Shown here in pieces: positions 20,211 through 29,245 of a stretch of DNA of 31,644 bases. The translations under genes and the position numbers were made by a program. The stretch comes from Ureaplasma sp. (GTDB lineage Bacteria > Bacillota_I > Bacilli_A > Mycoplasmatales > Mycoplasmoidaceae), in assembly GCA_020024775.1 (NCBI GenBank), contig JAHHTF010000006.1, positions 1 to 31,644 of the forward strand, written 5' to 3'. Under the pieces are notes generated by a model. It did not search any database. It saw only the letters and a list, made by a program, of their open reading frames with translations, and had not been told where the DNA came from. The first letter of the stretch is position 1. Every line of letters begins with the position of its first letter.

Positions 20211-20933
20211 TTATTCTTCTGAACTTGTTTCTTCAAGACTAACTTCTGGTTGTTTTTTTGATTCTTTGTAGTTTACTAAATTAACTTCAACTTTTGCATT
20301 TGGTTTGTTAACTGAAGTTTTAATTCAAACTAAACCATCTTTTGGGCCAGGAATAGCACCTTTAACTAAAATTAAATTGCTTGCTGCATCTACTTTTACA
20401 ATAGTTAAATGTTTTGTAGTTACTAATTCATGTCCATAGCGACCTGGCATCTTAGTGTTCTTTAATACTCTTTGAGCTTGACTACCCCCACGACCTGCTG
20501 CAATTGACCCTGTATATCTGTGTGGGTAACCAGCACCGTGTCCTAATGGACCTACTGAGAAGTTGTGTCTTTTAATAGAACCTGTGAATCCATGTCCTTT
20601 AGTTGTACCTTGGATATCAACTAATTCTCCAGCTTCAAAGATATCACATTTGATTAAATCTCCAACGTTATATCCTGTTTGTCCTCTAAATTCTCTAATA
20701 AATCTTTTAGGATCTGAATTTGCTTTTTTGAATTGTCCTAAATCTGGTTTGTTAGTTCTTTCTTTAGCTATTGTGTGGTAACCAACTTTTGTTGCTTCGT
20801 AACCATCTTTTTCAGTTGTTTTAACTTCTAATACAACGTTAGGTTCAACATAAAGTACTGTAACAGGAATTCTTTCTCCTGTTGCTGAGAAAACTTGAGT
20901 CATCCCAACTTTTGTTCCTAATATATTTTTCAT
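20211..20933 (-). CDS. rplC: Large-subunit ribosomal protein uL3 with acidic C-terminal tail
   Basis: 240 residues (family about 205-215). Starts MKNILGTKVGMTQVFSATGE. Conserved parts are IQGTTKGHGFTGSIKRHNF and the loop region MPGRYGHELVTTKHLTIVKV. After the usual end (IPGPKDGLVWIK, Trp by UGA), about 30 extra residues form an Asn/Lys then Ser/Glu-rich tail ending SLEETSSEE. uL3 helps form the peptidyl transferase centre. AAGGAAGG lies upstream, 23 bases after rpsJ. Confidence 0.97.
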
Positions 20934-20956
20934 GTTCTTTTTCCTTCCTTAAATAA

Positions 20957-21265
20957 TTACGATAATTTTAATTTAATAACAACACCTGTTGGTAAGATTA
21001 GGTTTTTTAATTTTTCAATAGCTACTGGTTTTGGGTTAACTAAGATAATTAAACGTTTGTGTGTTCTTCTTTCAAATTGTTCACGACTTGATTTGTTAAC
21101 GTGTGGTGAACGTAAGATTGTGAAGATTTCCTTTTTTGTAGGTAAAGGAATTGGTCCTTTATAAGTAGTTTCTGTAGAAGTCGCTACTTCAATAATTTTT
21201 TTCATAGATTGATCTAATAATTTGTGATCATATGAAAATAATTTAATTTTTAATTCTTGATTCAT
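20957..21265 (-). CDS. rpsJ: Small-subunit ribosomal protein uS10
   Basis: 102 residues, the normal length. Motifs: LFSYDHKLLDQSMKKIIEVA, GPIPLPTKKEIFTILRSPHV and REQFERRTHKRLI. It is a 30S head protein and, as NusE, a transcription antitermination partner of NusB. First gene of the ribosomal cluster; AGAAAGG about 13 bases upstream of the ATG. Confidence 0.98.
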   Translation of the reverse strand: MNQELKIKLFSYDHKLLDQSMKKIIEVATSTETTYKGPIPLPTKKEIFTILRSPHVNKSSREQFERRTHKRLIILVNPKPVAIEKLKNLILPTGVVIKLKLS

Positions 21266-21368
21266 TTTTAAATTCGTTGCCTTTCTGTAATGATAAATAT
21301 TACTAAATCAGAATTATCTATAGATGAGTTACCTGATATTGACAACTTTGTTTAGTGTATCAGCAATC
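21266..21368 (-). promoter_or_regulatory. Leader of about 100 bases before rpsJ
   Basis: Between the predicted start site (about 21368) and the rpsJ ATG is an untranslated leader. It can form a small hairpin with GTAAT pairing to ATTAC around a 7-base loop, extended by TTCT/AGAA over a bulge, next to the ribosome site. In several bacteria the S10 leader is the target of feedback by L4; here no known structure was matched, so a regulatory role is only a possibility. Confidence 0.3.
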
Positions 21369-21374
21369 TCAAAA

Positions 21375-21402
21375 ATAGTAAAACCAAGTTTAATTTTATC
21401 AA
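21375..21402 (-). promoter_or_regulatory. rpsJ: Predicted promoter of the S10-spc-alpha cluster
   Basis: On the minus strand TTGATA (21397-21402) and TACTAT (21375-21380) are 16 bases apart, a fair sigma-A type match. It lies between the rpsB terminator and rpsJ, where the 29-gene ribosomal cluster needs a promoter. Start predicted near 21368. Confidence 0.55.
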
Positions 21403-21473
21403 TTTTTTTAAAAATTTGAAACTTTTTTATTCTTTTTTTAAAATAACTAAATTCTTGGTTTTCAAGACATAAA

Positions 21474-21503
21474 CACAAAAAAATAATCTCCTGAGAGACT
21501 ATT
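21474..21503 (-). terminator. Intrinsic terminator after rpsB
   Basis: Minus strand: AATAGTCTC, loop TCAG, GAGATTATT (9-bp stem, one G-U pair), followed by a T-run. It begins about 11 bases after the rpsB stop and separates rpsB from the rpsJ cluster. Confidence 0.85.
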
Positions 21504-21513
21504 TTCTTATCAA

Positions 21514-22467
21514 TTAGTTGTTTTCTTCTTTTTTATCAGATTGTTTAGTTGGTTGATTTTCAGAACCTTGAGGTCCGAATTCTTTTCTTTTTCTTGCTAA
21601 TTCTGGAACAATAATTTGTTCATCAGGTTTACCAACGATTAATGGAGCTTCACCATTTGCAATAGCAATTGCATCAACTAAGATAGATAAAACTAATCAA
21701 ATAGTTTTGTATGAATTGTTGTTAATTGGAATAATGTAGTCAATTAATGTTGGATCTGCATTTGTATTAGCTAAAGCAACAACTGGAATGTTTAATTTTT
21801 TAGCTTCTAAAACTGCATTTTTATCAATAACTGAATCTAAAATCACAAGTGCTTGTGGTAATTTTCTCATGTTTCTAATACCACCATAGAATTTAGATAA
21901 TTTATCAGTTTCTTTTTTAATAGCAATTTGTTCTTTTTTAGTGTATTTGTTAATATCACCAGATTTAATTAATTCAATGTTGTCATTTAATTTTTTGATT
22001 GATTTAGAGATATTTTTAAAGTTAGTTAAAGTACCACCTAATCATCTTTGAGTAATACTAAATGCTCTTGCTCTTTTTGCTTCTTTTTGAATTAATTCTT
22101 TAATTAAATCTCCATTTGTACCAACTAATAAAACTTTACCACCAGCTTTTGTTAATTCTTCTAAGAATAAATAAGCTCTGTTTAGGTTTGTTAAAGTCTT
22201 AGTAATATCAATTACATGGTTGTTTTGTCTTTTAGCATAAATGTAGTATTTCATTTTTGGATTTCATTTTCTAGGATGTAATCCAATATGAGCTCCTACT
22301 TCAATTAATTTGTTAGGAGAAACTAATTGTTGAGTTTTTTTAGCAGTTGAATTCGCATTGGCTTTAGATGATGCATCTGCAGGTGTAGCTTTGTGAGCTT
22401 TGTTAGCGCTGTCAACCGTTTCTTTAATAACAGTTGATTCAACTTTATTGTTAGCCGAATTTTCCAT
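21514..22467 (-). CDS. rpsB: Small-subunit ribosomal protein uS2 with N- and C-terminal extensions
   Basis: 317 residues (family about 230-260). Residues 1 to about 50 are an Ala, Ser, Lys, Asn-rich extension; the family core begins at LIEVGAHIGLHPRKWNPKM. Further motifs are ITQRWLGGTLTNFKNI and PVVALANTNADPTLIDYIIP. A charged tail ends KQSDKKEENN. Three Trp are UGA-coded. uS2 joins late to the 30S back side. The start at 22467 follows AGAAAGGTGA. It stands alone between its own promoter and terminator; the usual partner tsf is not adjacent. Confidence 0.97.
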
Positions 22468-22515
22468 ATTTTAGGAATCACCTTTCTATAATTTTTAAAA
22501 TAAATATACCTATTA

Positions 22516-22542
22516 ATTATATAAATTTTTTCTATGATTCAA
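22516..22542 (-). promoter_or_regulatory. rpsB: Predicted promoter of rpsB
   Basis: Minus strand TTGAAT (22537-22542), 15 bases, then perfect TATAAT (22516-22521). It lies between the terminator at 22563-22597 and the rpsB start at 22467, leaving a leader of roughly 40 bases that contains the ribosome site. The spacer is somewhat short, so the -35 call is tentative. Confidence 0.6.
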
Positions 22543-22562
22543 AACTTATTGTAAACTATCAT

Positions 22563-22597
22563 CAAAAAAGCTCTTTGATACTTGATCAAAAAGCTTT
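22563..22597 (-). terminator. Intrinsic terminator after the SHOCT-like membrane gene
   Basis: A 13-bp stem (22567-22579 with 22585-22597, one G-U pair) with a 5-base loop is followed on the minus strand by a run of T. It lies about 20 bases after the TAA at 22616 and closes the transcription unit holding the repeated modules. Confidence 0.85.
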
Positions 22598-22615
22598 CTA
22601 AATTGTTTATGAATC

Positions 22616-23320
22616 TTATAAATCTAAAACTTTCTTTCTCATAGAATCATATTCTTCTTGTGAAATAAGATTTTGAGATTTTAGATTATCTAATTTAGTT
22701 AATTCATCATTTACCTTATCAACTGATTTAGTGTCTTTAAAAAACCCATGGTTTTGAGGAAATGTGAATTGATTAAATGAATTATCATAGTATGGATTTT
22801 CTTGGTGCATTGACACACCTAAATTAGGGACAAATTTATCACTTGATAATTTAGCATATTTTTCATAGAAATTAACTTGTGGAATGATTGGTAAGATCAA
22901 ACTAACAACTCCATAAGTAATAAAGTATCTCGATGCTTTAGGACCTACAAAGTTATTATTAATTAAGTGAATCATTTCACGTTCTTCTTGACTTAATTCA
23001 TTTGGATTAGCTTGTAATCTATTGTTTAGTTTCTTAATTTTATTACCAATTGCAATTGATAAAATTGAAGAAACATATATTAACAATATTGATAATACTC
23101 CAGTAGCTCCAAAGATTCCAAATAATGCAAATGCTCAATCTGCATACGAATCATATAAATATGTTTCTTGATAAACTGGTCAATTACTAATTTGATATAC
23201 TTCCACTCTACCAGCTATACCCGCTATAATAAGTGGAAAAATTGAAATTACCAAGATAATTAAACCTATCAGACTTAATAATCATGTAGATTTCATTTGT
23301 TTAAATAATTTGGTTTTCAT
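22616..23320 (-). CDS. Membrane protein with SHOCT-like C-terminal domain
   Basis: 234 residues. Three hydrophobic segments can be seen: about 13-34, 62-92 and 130-148. The last 35 residues (about 200-234) include LTKLDNLKSQNLISQEEYDS and then MRKKVLDL, which match the SHOCT (short C-terminal domain) pattern of two small helices with an L-I-S-x-E-E-Y turn. SHOCT domains occur at the ends of many unrelated bacterial membrane proteins and are thought to mediate oligomer or partner contacts. Four or more Trp in the N-terminal half are UGA-coded; the ATG at 23320 has AAAGGAAC ahead, overlapping the stop of the truncated repeat gene 9 bases upstream. Its role is unknown; context suggests it may be co-transcribed with the repeated modules. 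Confidence 0.8.
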
Positions 23321-23329
23321 TTTGTTCCT

Positions 23330-23719
23330 TTAAAAATATTGTTTGGTTAAGATAAGGTATTTTAATTTTATGATTTTAAATAATAAGGATGATACTTTAT
23401 TTGTATTATTATTAAACAATCAATCAAAAGCAATCTCTTTTAGTTTAACTTGATCTTGTTTGTTTAATGGATTGATTAATACTTTTTTACCATATACATC
23501 TTCTACTTCATAGAAGGCGATATCAAAAGTATTAACTACTTTCATATTGTTGAAAGCATCTTCATAATCAATATAGTAGTTTCCTCTACCATCGTATCAA
23601 CGGGTTCTTACATTTCCTTCGTTCAAGAAACTGTTTAATGCCATTGTAGCATCACTTGTGTATCTTCCATTTGCATCTTGATATGCAGGAGCTAATCTGT
23701 TTGGTTCATATAAAATCAT
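23330..23719 (-). pseudogene. Truncated third copy of the large repeat-module protein
   Basis: An open frame of 129 codons. Residues 1 to about 109 are nearly identical to the N-terminus of the 951-residue protein at 25045-27900 (MILYEPNRLAPAYQDANGRY against MILYKPNRLAP...). Immediately after NKVS the match ends and a short unrelated tail of about 20 residues leads to TAA. The DNA match covers 359 bases with only two differences that I could see. The fragment keeps the start, ribosome site and upstream leader. It may be a deletion remnant, a silent donor for recombination, or a small expressed protein; I favour a truncated copy. No lipoprotein partner follows it. Confidence 0.75.
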
Positions 23720-23749
23720 ATTATTAACTTTTGTCCTTTCTTAATTGTT
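23391..23749. repeat. 359-bp near-identical repeat, copy A (copy B at 27572-27930)
   Basis: Direct repeat of the first 109 codons of the large protein plus about 30 bases of leader. Reading both copies base by base I see only two differences (23411/27592 and 23707/27888). Both ends of the match are abrupt at the codon side (GTATC) and gradual on the leader side. Confidence 0.9.
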
Positions 23750-23878
23750 ATTTAAGTTTTAATCAGTTGTTTGTTTTGTTTAAGTTTTAATTAGTTGGTT
23801 TTAAATTGTGGTGGGTTTGTAAAACCTGATTGTTTTGATAAATTTATTTTTTAACTTTTTTGAAATTTGAACATTATA
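23720..23878 (-). promoter_or_regulatory. Promoter-like box and G-poor leader of the truncated copy
   Basis: A TATAAT on the minus strand (23873-23878) sits 25 bases after the lipoprotein stop at 23903, in a stretch shared with the matching place at 28085. The leader to the start at 23719 is about 150 bases, mostly A, C and T, and carries AAGAAAGGA about 15 bases before the ATG. No clear -35 box. Confidence 0.45.
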
Positions 23879-23902
23879 TTAAAGCGAGGAGATAAGATGA
23901 TA

Positions 23903-25042
23903 TTAGCCCAATCAGTTGATTAAGGTTTTGTATAGTTCTGGTTGAGTGTCTGGATCAACGATTATATATTCAGTTGTAAATTTTTGTTTCATGGTTGCAG
24001 CTGAAGAACCTGCTGCGGTTGCATATTTCAACATTTGTTGGAATAAATATTCATTATTAAGCATTTCCAGGAATTTTTCTGGAGTCAATTTATTACAATA
24101 TGTAAAATCTACTGATGGGTGGTTGCTTGAATAATAATCAATATGTTGTGAATAATAATCTCCTTCATCACCAAAAGCATTGAATTTTTTTGATGACAAT
24201 GATGATATTGAGTAATCTACCCCTTGAAAATTAGAAGGTTTATTGAAGTCACCAAATGCATATTTTACTTTAAGACTTCTAATAAAAATGGGATTATTTT
24301 TTATAATTTCTAAATTTGGCGAAATATTATATTCAGTTGTCGTTGTAGGTCCTGTGACTTGAAAAGAAGTTGTAGTATTGAATGTTGGTGAAGTAATTTT
24401 ATTAATTTTATTAGGTTTATCGATATTACCAACAAAACATGAGAACCTTAAATCTGTATCACGTTCTGCTACTGGTAATTCACCTTTTTGAACAATTCTA
24501 GATAAATCAATTCCAGAACCATTACCATTCAGGGAAATAAATTGTGGGCACCCAGCTATTATAATTTCACATTGAGTTTCGGGAGTTATATAAATGGTTG
24601 GAGTATAAAATGAGACTAAATTGTCAGACTTTTCTTTATCAACATAAAATTTTTTGATATTAGGATAATGCGGATCATTAGCAGGTATAAATGAATTATT
24701 TAATTTCCCATATGAAATCATATCTAAATTCGGAAGGTATGGCAAATTAAGAATTATTTCTTCAGCATAATAAGGAATAACAATTTCTCTTATTTTTGCA
24801 CAATTTTCAACCCCTATATCCCACATACCAGTAGTATCTATTTTTTTAAATTTGTCTGGGATTATAATTGCCCCATTTGTTTCATCGAAATATTTTAAAA
24901 ATTCCGATTCAGAAGTTATTCTAAACACGCCATCTCCAGAATCTGAGCACGAAGATAAAGAAGTAGCTAATACTGTTGTTGTAGTAATTAATGAAAATGA
25001 AAGAAGAGAAGAAATAATTATCTTTTTCTTATTACTTTTCAA
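23903..25042 (-). CDS. Lipoprotein of the repeated module, copy 1 (TTG start)
   Basis: 379 residues. A lipoprotein signal is clear: basic start KSNKKK, hydrophobic core, and lipobox LSSC with Cys32, so a membrane-anchored surface protein is expected. Residues about 45-110 contain alternating patterns (AIIIPDKFKKI, NCAKIREIVIPYYAEEI, LPNLDMISYGKLNN) that resemble BspA-type leucine-rich repeats, weakly. The last 110 residues (from FNKPSNFQGVDYS) are nearly the same as in copy 2, while the middle differs. The start is TTG at 25042, two bases after the stop of the large gene; no ATG is available near the signal, and copy 2 starts at the same place with ATG. The end is N-W(UGA)-L-G-TAA. Function unknown. 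Confidence 0.85.
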
Positions 25043-25044
25043 AA

Positions 25045-27900
25045 TTATTCTTTCAATACATAAGAATTATTTCTTATATATTCTGTAATATCATTAATTG
25101 CACTTCCTCTATCTTCATAGGTATATTCTTTGTTATTGAATGACACTGTATACAAACAAAATACATTGTTTCTTAATTTGATTTGAACAAATTTATTATC
25201 AACCATTTTATCAGTTCTATACATGATAAATTCTTCATCAGGGTTTATTCTATATGCTCTTTTAGAATTTGATAATACCATTTGGATACTGTCCACAAAT
25301 TGCGGAGCTCCACAAATTGGGAATGGTCTAGTTGCTGATATTCTTTCAACATTGTTACCTAGATCCATAAAATTGATTTTAATCGGAACATTGAATTGCA
25401 AATATTTATCAACCAATTGTTTGTATTCTTCATTGTTAAAAGCTAACTCCGAACTAAAATCTATATTTGTGAAAGATGGGTTTATAAATTGTGATGATTC
25501 TAATGCTTTGCAGAATTTCATTTGCTTTTCTCTACTGATTCCAGCAATTGATTCATCATACAATTTAACCGCCTCATTAACATTATCATCCATTAATTTA
25601 TCACTTTCAGTTGACAAAAATTCTACATTTCCCAAATCCGAAATTCTTTTGTTATATAGACCTAATGAGTCTTTTAAACCACAAAGATTTGTTTGAACCC
25701 CCAAATTTAATGATTCATTAAAAGAGTTTATTGGTTCTAATGCATTGTCAACTACTCCATCTGAATGAACTGATAAATTGAAATCAGTTGGGTTGATTGA
25801 GAATGATGAATCATAATTTTGTTGTGATTTTGATGATACATTGAAAAAGTATTTATCAATTGAATTCTTCATAGTATTTTTTAATGCAGGTGAAATTTGA
25901 TTAGATGATTTATCAAAATAATTTGATAATAGGGCGAACACATCAGCTTGCTCCATACTTCTACCTAAAGCTTTTTTGGTATCATTGAAACTAACTTGGT
26001 AAAGCGGGGCATCATTATACATTACAAAAAATCCATTATTTGTTTGATTATTAACAAAATCATCATTAATTAATGGTGTTTCAATTTGACTAGAAATATC
26101 ATTTTGAATTCCCATATTTACAAATTGTTTCAAGAAATTATTTCTTACTAGTGACCAGTTTTTTTCTGCATGAATTATATTGTTTCCGGCATTAATTTTA
26201 TCTGACAAAAATGTATCTCTCTCAAACAATCCGATAGACCCTCTACCTGATTGCAAACCTTTGAAAGAATTAGCAATTGAACTAGATAGAGGATTGCTAC
26301 TATATTTATTTCTGTACGAATTATTTCTATCACTAAAATAATATTCAGAATCTAACCAGTCAAATGCATCTTGACATAATGCTGCATTAGTTACTCCATA
26401 GCCTGAATATACATAAGCATCTACATTAGGATCAGCTTTTAATCCATTTGGAAAGTATTCTTCTCTAACATTTTGATCAGTTAAGATATTTGATAATACT
26501 GGTTGGTATTCACCATAATCCCCATTAAATGAATTCCCCATATTAAAATGTTCATTTTCAGCAATAGTATTAAATTGATTTTCGATAAATGTTTTTAAAT
26601 CAACTTTTTGATTATAACCCATTTGATTGTTAATATTAACTTGAATGAAGTTATAATCAATATTATTTGGATTTTTGAAAAAATTAGTATGACTTAAATA
26701 ATCAAACAATTGCATTTGTTCTTTCGTTGTCGACTTACTTAATTCTTCATAAGCTAATTTAACAGAACATTCTAAAAAGTTGTTTGCCCCCTCAAAAGCA
26801 ACTTGCTTTAAACCTTGTTTAATTAAATTAGCATTCTTTGTAGAAATATAAGGAACAACTCCAAAAGTTAATATAGATCTATTTAAGGTATTAAAATCTT
26901 CAGTAGGAACATCTAAAATCCCTGAAATATTCTTACCTGCATATCTTAATTTATATCCAGGAATTTTATAATGATTCTCATCAAAGAACTTTGCAATAAG
27001 AAGGTTTGGTTCTTTGAAACAAGGCAGAATATCTTTAACCTTTTTAGCTATTTGAGTATTCTTAATTTCAGCTTCTTGATATGCTGGAGTGTAGTCCCAA
27101 GCTAGTCTATCACACACATATTTTGTTTGTTCAACTTTAAACACATCTCTAAAGTTATAACCTTTAGAAAACACACCATTAATAAATTCAAAATCTTGTA
27201 AAGAAAGGTTGTCAATCGAATCAATTCAACTATATTTATTCCAGTTACTACTAGAAAATGTTCAACCCAAGAAAGTTTGATCTTGATTTTTATATTTATT
27301 AGAAAAACCAACCAAATGGAAAGGATCTCTTTTTAGAAACAACTGTGGTTTTAAGAAGATTCTTGCTCTTAAAACATTATGATTTAAAATGTAATCTTTA
27401 ACCCAATCATACATATAATCAAGTAAATGATTTAATATCTTTTGATAAAAAGCATTCAATTGTTGTTTTAAATCAAAATCTAAAGAAATTGTATCATTTG
27501 AATTGTAAACAATTTTAGATGCATCTCTTGTTTTCTTTTCAGTTGGTTTTAATGCAACTAATTTAAATGGAGATACTTTATTTGTATTATTGTTAAACAA
27601 TCAATCAAAAGCAATCTCTTTTAGTTTAACTTGATCTTGTTTGTTTAATGGATTGATTAATACTTTTTTACCATATACATCTTCTACTTCATAGAAGGCG
27701 ATATCAAAAGTATTAACTACTTTCATATTGTTGAAAGCATCTTCATAATCAATATAGTAGTTTCCTCTACCATCGTATCAACGGGTTCTTACATTTCCTT
27801 CGTTCAAGAAACTGTTTAATGCCATTGTAGCATCACTTGTGTATCTTCCATTTGCATCTTGATATGCAGGAGCTAATCTGTTTGGTTTATATAAAATCAT
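25045..27900 (-). CDS. Large protein of the repeated module, copy 1 (unknown function)
   Basis: 951 residues with UGA as Trp, continuous from ATG 27900 to TAA 25045. Starts MILYKPNRLAPAYQDANGRY. I see no signal peptide, lipobox or membrane segment, and no known catalytic motif or domain; the composition is rich in Asn, Ser, Phe and Tyr and looks like a soluble, mixed alpha/beta protein. Residues 614-951 are very similar to copy 2, 380-584 are much more diverged, and short blocks near 340-380 and 153-187 are again near-identical. AAGAAAGGA lies about 15 bases before the ATG. Its stop is two bases before the lipoprotein start, so the two are almost certainly made together. It could be a cytoplasmic partner, or exported by an unrecognised route. 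Unknown family. Confidence 0.85.
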
Positions 27901-27930
27901 ATTATTAACTTTTGTCCTTTCTTAATTGTT
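27572..27930. repeat. 359-bp near-identical repeat, copy B
   Basis: Partner of 23391-23749: the 5' end of the intact large gene and the nearest part of its leader. Two differences were seen, one of them changing Lys5 to Glu in the truncated copy. Confidence 0.9.
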
Positions 27931-28090
27931 GTTTAAATTATTGTTTTGTTTAGGTTTTGATTAGTTGTTTTTAAATTGTGGTGGGTTTTGTTTTAGGTAT
28001 TTTTATATTGTAGTAGGTTTTGTTTTGTTAGATCTAGTTTTATCAATTTCAGTAAATTCATTTTTAACTTTTTAAAATATGAACATTATA
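27901..28090 (-). promoter_or_regulatory. Promoter-like box and G-free leader of the large gene, copy 1
   Basis: Minus strand TATAAT (28085-28090) is followed by a leader of about 178 bases. From 28033 down to 27922 the transcript strand has no G at all (112 bases of A, C and U). Inside it a unit of about 30 bases is repeated (ACAAAACCTACTACAAT and ACAAAACCCACCACAAT); the leader of the truncated copy is about 31 bases shorter, equal to one unit. AAGAAAGGA is the ribosome site. Confidence 0.5.
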
Positions 28091-28115
28091 TTAAAGTGAG
28101 GAGGTAAATGGGATA

Positions 28116-29243
28116 TTAACCCAATCAGTTGATTAAAGTTTTGTATAATTCTGGTTGAGTGTCTGGATCAACGATTACATATTCAGTTGCAAAGTTTTGT
28201 TTCATGGTTGCGGCTGAAGAACCTGCTGCAGTTGCATATTGCAACATTTGTTGGAATAAATATTCATTATTAAGCATTTCTAGGAATTTTTCAGGAGTCA
28301 ATTTGTTGCAATATGTGAAATCCACTGATGGATGATTGCTTGAATAATAATCAATATGTTGTGAATAATAATCACCTTCATCACCAAAAGCATTGAATTT
28401 TTTTGATGACAATGATGGCATTGAGTAATCTACCCCTTGAAAATCAGAAGGTTTATTGAAGCCACCAAATGCATATTTCACTTTAAGGCTTCTGATGAAA
28501 ACAGGATTATTTTTTATAATTTCTAAATTTGGTGAAATGCTATATTCAGTCGTTGTTTGTGGTGCTATAACTTCAAAAGAGGTTGTAGTATTGAATGTTG
28601 GTGAAATGATTTTATTAATTTTATCATTAAGGACGCTATAAGAAAACCTTAAATCCTTATCATATTCTGGTATTGGTAATTCACCTTTTTGAATAATTCT
28701 AGTTAAATCTACTCCTGAACCATTACCATTCAATGAAATAAATTGAGGGCAATCGATTATTGCAATTTTACATTGAGTTTCTGGAGTTATATAGATAGTT
28801 GGAGTATAAAATGAGACTAAATTATTAGAGCTCCTAATAGTAATTTCAAACTTTTTAATATTTGGATAATGTGGATCATTCGCATCTATAAACTGATTAT
28901 TCAATTCCCCATATGAAATCATATCCAGATTTGGAAGAGGTGGCAAAACTAATCTTATTTCCTCTGCATAATAAGGAATAACAATTTGTCTTATTTTTGC
29001 ATAATTTTCTTTCCCTATATTTTCCATGCCTCTAGAATCTATTTTTTTAAATTTGTCTGGTATTATTATTGCACCATTGGCTTCATCAAAATATTTTAAA
29101 AATTCTGATTCGGAGGTCATTCTAAATACATCATCATTTGAATCTGAGCATGAAGATAAAGAAGTAGCTAATACTGTTGTTGTAGCAATTAACGAAAACG
29201 AAAGAAGAGAAGAAATAATTATTTTTTTCTTGTTATTTTTCAT
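28116..29243 (-). CDS. Lipoprotein of the repeated module, copy 2
   Basis: 375 residues, ATG start at 29243, two bases after the TAG of the large gene. The signal peptide (KNNKKKIIISSLLSF, lipobox LSSC, Cys32) and the last 110 residues match copy 1 closely. The middle region (about 50-260) has many substitutions and small indels, for example SRGMENIGKENYAKIRQ for TTGMWDIGVENCAKIRE, and LRFSYSVLNDKI for the longer LRFSCFVGNIDKPNKI. It ends N-W(UGA)-L-G-TAA like copy 1. A surface-anchored protein; the conserved ends and variable middle suggest a constant anchoring or partner-binding part and a part under diversifying change. Function unknown. Confidence 0.88.
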
Positions 29244-29245
29244 TG

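Noticed and set aside
23391..27930. Insertion sequence or transposon as the cause of the repeats
   Set aside because: No transposase gene, terminal inverted repeats or target duplications were seen; the repeats coincide with gene units.
27922..28033. CRISPR array
   Set aside because: The repeats in the leader are few, degenerate and have no distinct spacers; no cas genes are near.
28116..28140. Terminator after the lipoprotein genes
   Set aside because: The 3' ends contain only a 5-bp pairing with a 2-base loop and no T-run, so I do not call a terminator between the modules.
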